Source of the DNA: Actinacidiphila glaucinigra
GTDB lineage: Bacteria; Actinomycetota; Actinomycetes; Streptomycetales; Streptomycetaceae
Length of the DNA stretch: 64,000 bases
NCBI RefSeq assembly: GCF_900188405.1
Contig: NZ_FZOF01000001.1
Coordinates: 496,001 to 560,000 of the forward strand
Reading direction: 5' to 3'
Shown here piece by piece: positions 63,989-64,000 of this stretch. Under the pieces are notes generated by a model that saw nothing but the letters and a program-made list of their open reading frames with translations, did no database searches and was not told the origin of the DNA. The position numbers and the translations under genes were made by a program. Position 1 is the first letter of the stretch; each line of letters begins with the position of its first letter.

Positions 63989-64000
63989 CCGATGCGGGCT

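Noticed and set aside
63985..64000. ATG overlapping the sepG stop as a possible divIVA start
   Set aside because: Only five codons are visible and they do not resemble the conserved DivIVA start (MPLTPEDV); divIVA probably begins beyond the window.

Overview
The window is a GC-rich chromosomal segment of a Streptomyces. Supporting signs are the very high third-position GC, frequent GTG/TTG starts, 1-8 nt gene overlaps, a MacRS-type two-component pair, a class II DAHP synthase, and a division and cell-wall (dcw) cluster that ends in sepF and a sepG/ylmG-type gene. From memory the order closely follows the S. coelicolor core region around SCO2078-SCO2131; no alignment was run. One locus stands out from this otherwise housekeeping map: an erm-type 23S rRNA methyltransferase with an apparent macrolide-sensing leader.

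Layout. (1) 1-10.6 kb: a truncated long-chain acyl-CoA ligase, a metallophosphoesterase, a block of an SRPBCC protein, an ArsA/Get3-like protein with a degenerate P-loop and a DUF5304-type protein, then glucokinase glkA with a strong terminator, an EEP-family hydrolase, a lipase-like operon, an acyltransferase, and macS-macR. (2) 10.6-20.4 kb: pfkA behind a Crp-like site, a uridine-kinase-like protein, trpEG with its Trp attenuator leader (trpL), a Uma2 protein, erm with its leader, and the class II DAHP synthase. (3) 20-31 kb: an iron-box-controlled bfd facing bfr, an oxidoreductase, a copper (CsoR-box) DUF4396 gene, endonuclease IV, a PASTA Ser/Thr kinase, the thiO-thiS-thiG operon under a TPP riboswitch, a ferredoxin-reductase-like flavoprotein, an Rv2175c-like HTH protein, thiE and metF. 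(4) 31-45.5 kb: a Gln/Tyr-rich membrane protein, a phytoene-desaturase-like oxidoreductase, a DUF4126 gene, a YhgE/Pip exporter-like operon with its TetR regulator, small conserved genes, and a MoxR / DUF58 / transglutaminase operon. (5) 45.6-64 kb: carbonic anhydrase and the full dcw cluster mraZ-rsmH-ftsL-ftsI-murE-murF-mraY-murD-ftsW-murG-ftsQ-ftsZ-pgeF-yggS-sepF-sepG.

How the genes work together. The right half makes peptidoglycan precursors (MurD/E/F, MraY, MurG), polymerises them at the septum (FtsW/FtsI with FtsQ/L) and builds the Z-ring (FtsZ, SepF, SepG). The mraZ promoter carries four GTGG boxes at exact 10-bp spacing. The middle supplies aromatic precursors, thiamine, one-carbon units and iron storage, each with a recognisable regulatory element. 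Gene order aroH - PASTA kinase - Rv2175c-like - metF - dcw resembles the aroG-pknL-Rv2175c-metF-like-dcw order of Mycobacterium tuberculosis.

The most notable finding is the erm leader on the minus strand at about 17.07-17.22 kb. It has a WblC/WhiB7-like promoter and an apparently leaderless 12-residue peptide containing Arg-Leu-Arg-Arg, the +x+ class of macrolide arrest motif. A perfect 9-bp hairpin begins at its stop codon. A near-perfect long-range pairing joins the first codons of the leader to the erm start codon.
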